Made by a program: the position numbers and the translations under genes. A stretch of DNA of 20,838 bases from a virus, in the IMG/VR virus record IMGVR_UViG_3300037150_000220, positions 1-20,838 of that record, one strand, 5' to 3'. Shown here one piece after another: positions 18,489 to 20,838 of this stretch; positions within the stretch are counted from its first letter, which is position 1, and every line of letters begins with the position of its first letter. The notes beneath the pieces are model-generated. The model saw only the letters and a list, made by a program, of their open reading frames with translations. It was not told where the DNA came from and ran no database searches.

Positions 18489-20838
18489 TCGGCCGCCCCC
18501 GCGAAACCCCAACGCCGACTCCCGCGCGCGAGTTCGTGCCCAGGCCTTGGCAGCCGCCGATGATCGATTTCGCGCTGTCTCACAAGCGGTGCAACATCCT
18601 GGCGCGCATGGGCATGGGCAAGAGCTCGGCCATCCTGGCAGCCCTCGACGCGCTCATGTTGAGCGGGGCCGTCAACAAGCCGCTGGTGCTGGCGCCCTTG
18701 CGTGTGGCCCGCAGCACATGGCCAGAGGAGGCCCGGAAGTGGGAGCAGTTCGAGTACATGAAGATCCAGCCGATCGTCGGCCAGATCGACGCTCGAAAGA
18801 AGGCCCTTCTGAATACCGACGCCGAGATCTTCACCGTCAACTACGACGTGCTGCCCTGGCTGGTCTCGCACCTGGGCCGCAAGTGGCCGTTCGACTGCGT
18901 GGTTGCCGATGAATGTTTTGAAGCTAGTACTCCGATTCTCACACAACAAGGATTAAGACGTATAGACTCCGTTCTTGAAGGCGAGCTTGTTGCTACCGCC
19001 TTCGGTTTCAAACGGGTGTCATATGTCTTCAAAAAGAAAGCCTCGTCGCTCGTCCGACTCCATCTGTCCGACGGAAGAAAAATTGTCTGTACTCCAACTC
19101 ACTCATTCTGGGCTGAAGGTCGTTGGACAGCATCCGAAAACACAACCGGACTCGCTCTTGTTTGTTCTACGGACGTGCAAGCACTGCGACGCGCAATTCG
19201 GAATCCGAGCTTCGCAACTGACGTCATCGAAAAGAGGCCAGTATTGCAGTCGGTCCTGCTCGACCTTGGCATGGACATCAACCAAGCCGAAGGTATGGTT
19301 TCAAGAGCAGGCCATGAAAGACCTGTTGCCTTGGATCAAAGCGAACGGATCCTGGAATTCAGGAATTCCGATGCGAGAGTCGACACGCGAAAAGCTGTCT
19401 GTGCAAGGCCGTCTTCGAGGCGATCCGTTCACGTCAAAGACTCGCGGCGGGAATGGAACAGGCATGAGCGACTGCGAAGTAATTTTGAGCCGAGTTCTGG
19501 AGCCGGGATGGTTCTGGAACATGTCGATCAGTACGAGAGTGTTGACGAGAGCGGGATGGAAAGGTTTGCCCTCGAACTACAAACCGGATTTCGCATGGCC
19601 GGAGCGCAAGACCTGCTTGGAAGTGGATGGAGCGACACACAACACAAAGATTGGAAAAGAGCGAGACATAAAGAAGACCGAAGCCCTCGAAGCGTTAGGG
19701 TGGACCGTGTTGAGAATATCGAATGCGGAGGTTCGGTTGCGGTATGGGATCTCGAAGTAGAGGATGCACATCATTACTTCGCGAATGGGATCCTTGTGCA
19801 CAACTGCACCAAGCTGAAAAACCATCGCCTCACGCAAGGCGGGCAGCGTGCGCAGGCTCTGTCCGATGTCGCCTTCTACGATCCGAAGAAGCCTACGGAC
19901 GTGCTTGTGGATCGCTGGATCAATTTGAGCGGCACCTTCTCGCCGAACGGCCTGGCCGATGTGTGGGGCCCGATGTGGTTTTTGGATCAAGGCTCGCGAC
20001 TGGGCCGGTCCTACTCGGCCTTCGAGAACCGATGGTTCGGGTATCTGCGCGCCAAGGATGCCGTCAACGCCCACAAGACCCGCATCAAGCGCATCGCGTT
20101 TCCGCACACCTTCGCCGAGATCACCGGCCTTATCAAGGATGTGACGATCTCGTTCGACCCGAAGGACTGGTTCGACGTCAAGTACCCGATCGTCGAGCGC
20201 ATCTACGTCGACCTGCCGCCCACGGTCAGGGGGAAGTACCGGGCCATGGAGCGCGAGATGTTCACGCAGATCGCCGGCTACGACATCGAGGCCTTCGCCT
20301 CGTCTGGCAAGGTTATAAAATGTTTGCAACTGGCCAACGGCGCGGTCTACACCGGCAGCGAAGAGGAGATCGTGGCAGACGTCTCGCACTGGGTCGAAGC
20401 GCACGACGAGAAGCTGCAGGCCGTCGAGGAGGTCATCGAAGAGGCGCAAGGCGCGCCCGTGATGATCGTCTATCACTTCAAGCCCGATCTCGTGCGTCTG
20501 AAGAAGCGCTTCCCGGAAGGCCGGCACATCCACACCAAGCAGGATGAGGACGACTTCAAGGCGGGCTTGATCGAGATCGCCTTCGTGCACGCCCAGAGCA
20601 TCGGCCACGGGGTCGATGGTTTCCAGAACGTGTGCAACATCATTGTTTTTTTCGCAATATATTGGGATTTGGAGACACATGACCAGATAATCGAAAGGGT
20701 GGGCCCAATGAGACAGATGCAAGCGGGCTTTGACCGGGAGGTCATGGTGTACCTGATATTGGCCCGGAACACAGTAGATGAACTGGTCGACGAGAGACTA
20801 TTAAAGAAGCGTGCAGTGCAGGACGCGACATTCGATTC
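18485..20838 (+). CDS. SNF2-type helicase interrupted by an intein (3' partial)
   Basis: ATG 18485 overlaps the previous stop (ATGA) and the frame is open to the window end (784 codons, no stop seen). Without the intein, 487 residues of helicase are visible. Walker A is RMGMGKSS (GMGKS at 43-47), then APLRVARSTWPEE. Motif II is Asp142-Glu143 followed, after the intein, by CTKLKN. SGTFSPNG is motif III, and near the end come QSIGHGVDGFQ and QIIERVGPMRQMQAG (motifs V-VI). This is the small phage SNF2 helicase usually paired with VRR-NUC. The protein is active only after splicing restores DECTKLKN. The last ~200 bases use AT-richer codons than the rest. Confidence 0.92.
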   Translation, partial: MIGRPRETPTPTPAREFVPRPWQPPMIDFALSHKRCNILARMGMGKSSAILAALDALMLSGAVNKPLVLAPLRVARSTWPEEARKWEQFEYMKIQPIVGQIDARKKALLNTDAEIFTVNYDVLPWLVSHLGRKWPFDCVVADECFEASTPILTQQGLRRIDSVLEGELVATAFGFKRVSYVFKKKASSLVRLHLSDGRKIVCTPTHSFWAEGRWTASENTTGLALVCSTDVQALRRAIRNPSFATDVIEKRPVLQSVLLDLGMDINQAEGMVSRAGHERPVALDQSERILEFRNSDARVDTRKAVCARPSSRRSVHVKDSRREWNRHERLRSNFEPSSGAGMVLEHVDQYESVDESGMERFALELQTGFRMAGAQDLLGSGWSDTQHKDWKRARHKEDRSPRSVRVDRVENIECGGSVAVWDLEVEDAHHYFANGILVHNCTKLKNHRLTQGGQRAQALSDVAFYDPKKPTDVLVDRWINLSGTFSPNGLADVWGPMWFLDQGSRLGRSYSAFENRWFGYLRAKDAVNAHKTRIKRIAFPHTFAEITGLIKDVTISFDPKDWFDVKYPIVERIYVDLPPTVRGKYRAMEREMFTQIAGYDIEAFASSGKVIKCLQLANGAVYTGSEEEIVADVSHWVEAHDEKLQAVEEVIEEAQGAPVMIVYHFKPDLVRLKKRFPEGRHIHTKQDEDDFKAGLIEIAFVHAQSIGHGVDGFQNVCNIIVFFAIYWDLETHDQIIERVGPMRQMQAGFDREVMVYLILARNTVDELVDERLLKKRAVQDATFD
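18914..19804 (+). mobile_element. Intein in helicase motif II
   Basis: A 297-residue protein-splicing element, in frame with the helicase. Block A is CFEASTPILT (Cys1), block B is VCTPTHSFW (Thr60, His63), and block F runs from VAVWDLEVEDAHHYFANGIL to the terminal VHN (His296, Asn297). The first downstream residue is Cys, as splicing requires. It lies exactly between DE and CTKLKN of the ATPase motif. No LAGLIDADG or in-frame HNH endonuclease is present. The ~200 residues between blocks B and F are Arg/Ser-rich and featureless because that DNA encodes a different protein in the +1 frame. Confidence 0.93.
19023..19760 (+). CDS. Vsr/EDxHD-type endonuclease nested out of frame in the intein
   Basis: A frame shifted +1 relative to the helicase-intein frame. 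From its first ATG it is 245 residues; earlier TTG (18975) and later TTG (19083, preceded by GGAAG; 19158) starts are possible. Residues 52-79 hold CKHCDAQF...YCSRSC, a zinc finger. The C-terminal domain (about 150-237) has NYKPDFAW (Asp189), CLEVDGATH (Glu200, Asp202, His206), a later Asp215, and ALGWTVLRISNAEV, the Vsr-like/DUF559 nuclease pattern described for EDxHD homing endonucleases. Codons and composition look natural in this frame, whereas the intein frame looks like a shadow. Its last residues overlap intein block F. Confidence 0.82.
   Translation: MSSKRKPRRSSDSICPTEEKLSVLQLTHSGLKVVGQHPKTQPDSLLFVLRTCKHCDAQFGIRASQLTSSKRGQYCSRSCSTLAWTSTKPKVWFQEQAMKDLLPWIKANGSWNSGIPMRESTREKLSVQGRLRGDPFTSKTRGGNGTGMSDCEVILSRVLEPGWFWNMSISTRVLTRAGWKGLPSNYKPDFAWPERKTCLEVDGATHNTKIGKERDIKKTEALEALGWTVLRISNAEVRLRYGISK

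Noticed and set aside
18914-19804. Group I intron rather than intein
   Set aside because: The frame is open across the whole insertion and contains intein blocks A, B and F with Cys1, His-Asn end and +1 Cys, which an intron would not require.
19577-20722. Long minus-strand open frame opposite the helicase
   Set aside because: It is the antisense shadow of the GC-rich helicase gene; the plus frame has clear helicase motifs and the minus frame has none.
1-20838. tRNA genes, CRISPR arrays, insertion sequences and phage attachment sites
   Set aside because: Looked for by eye; no cloverleaf, regularly spaced repeats, transposase or integrase was found.

Overview
The window looks like the early/replication half of a tailed-phage genome (Caudoviricetes, free or integrated) from a GC-rich bacterium. 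Most genes are short and packed with ATGA, GTGA or TGATG stop/start overlaps. Nearly all recognisable genes belong to phage replication, DNA modification, nuclease or small zinc-protein families. No structural genes, tRNAs, rRNAs or CRISPR arrays were seen. A type IV pilin gene resembles, from memory, major pilins of Burkholderiales such as Comamonadaceae, so a betaproteobacterial host is my best guess; this is inference.

Layout. (1) 96-1378, plus strand: an operon-like run of small proteins. (2) 1379-1589: a convergent gap holding a large imperfect inverted repeat. (3) 6747 down to 1590, minus strand: an AlpA-like regulator, a PP-loop PAPS-reductase-like enzyme, a conserved phage protein, a DNA methyltransferase, a small membrane peptide and a D5/SF3 primase-helicase, each overlapping the next. 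(4) 6846-7202, plus strand: a lone protein that may end in a winged helix, convergent with (5) a complete type IV prepilin gene (7681-7217, minus). (6) 10601 down to about 7700, minus strand: a Cro/CI-like HTH protein followed by small, often zinc-binding phage proteins whose junctions carry duplicated 31-45 bp cassettes (C-terminal tail plus ribosome-binding site). (7) 10700 to the window end, plus strand: the main replication/recombination operon with a Cas4/RecB-like nuclease (DUF2800), a conserved phage protein, an ssDNA-binding protein (DUF2815), a family-B DNA polymerase, an HNH-AP2 endonuclease, small zinc proteins, a VRR-NUC nuclease, a DUF2493 protein and an SNF2-type helicase.

The most striking object is in the helicase. 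Its motif II (DE|C-TKLKN) is split by a 297-residue intein with intact splicing blocks A, B and F. The middle of that intein is overprinted in the +1 frame by a second open reading frame of up to 245 codons. That frame encodes a zinc-finger plus Vsr/EDxHD-type endonuclease, while the helicase-intein frame stays open throughout. This looks like a homing endonuclease nested out of frame in a contiguous intein. It may be an intermediate between ordinary endonuclease-bearing inteins and the fractured split-intein genes that carry free-standing Vsr-like endonucleases.

Other points worth attention are the phage-embedded pilin, the shuffled junction cassettes, a probable CTG-initiated gene between the ssDNA-binding protein and the polymerase, and the inverted repeat beside the primase gene.
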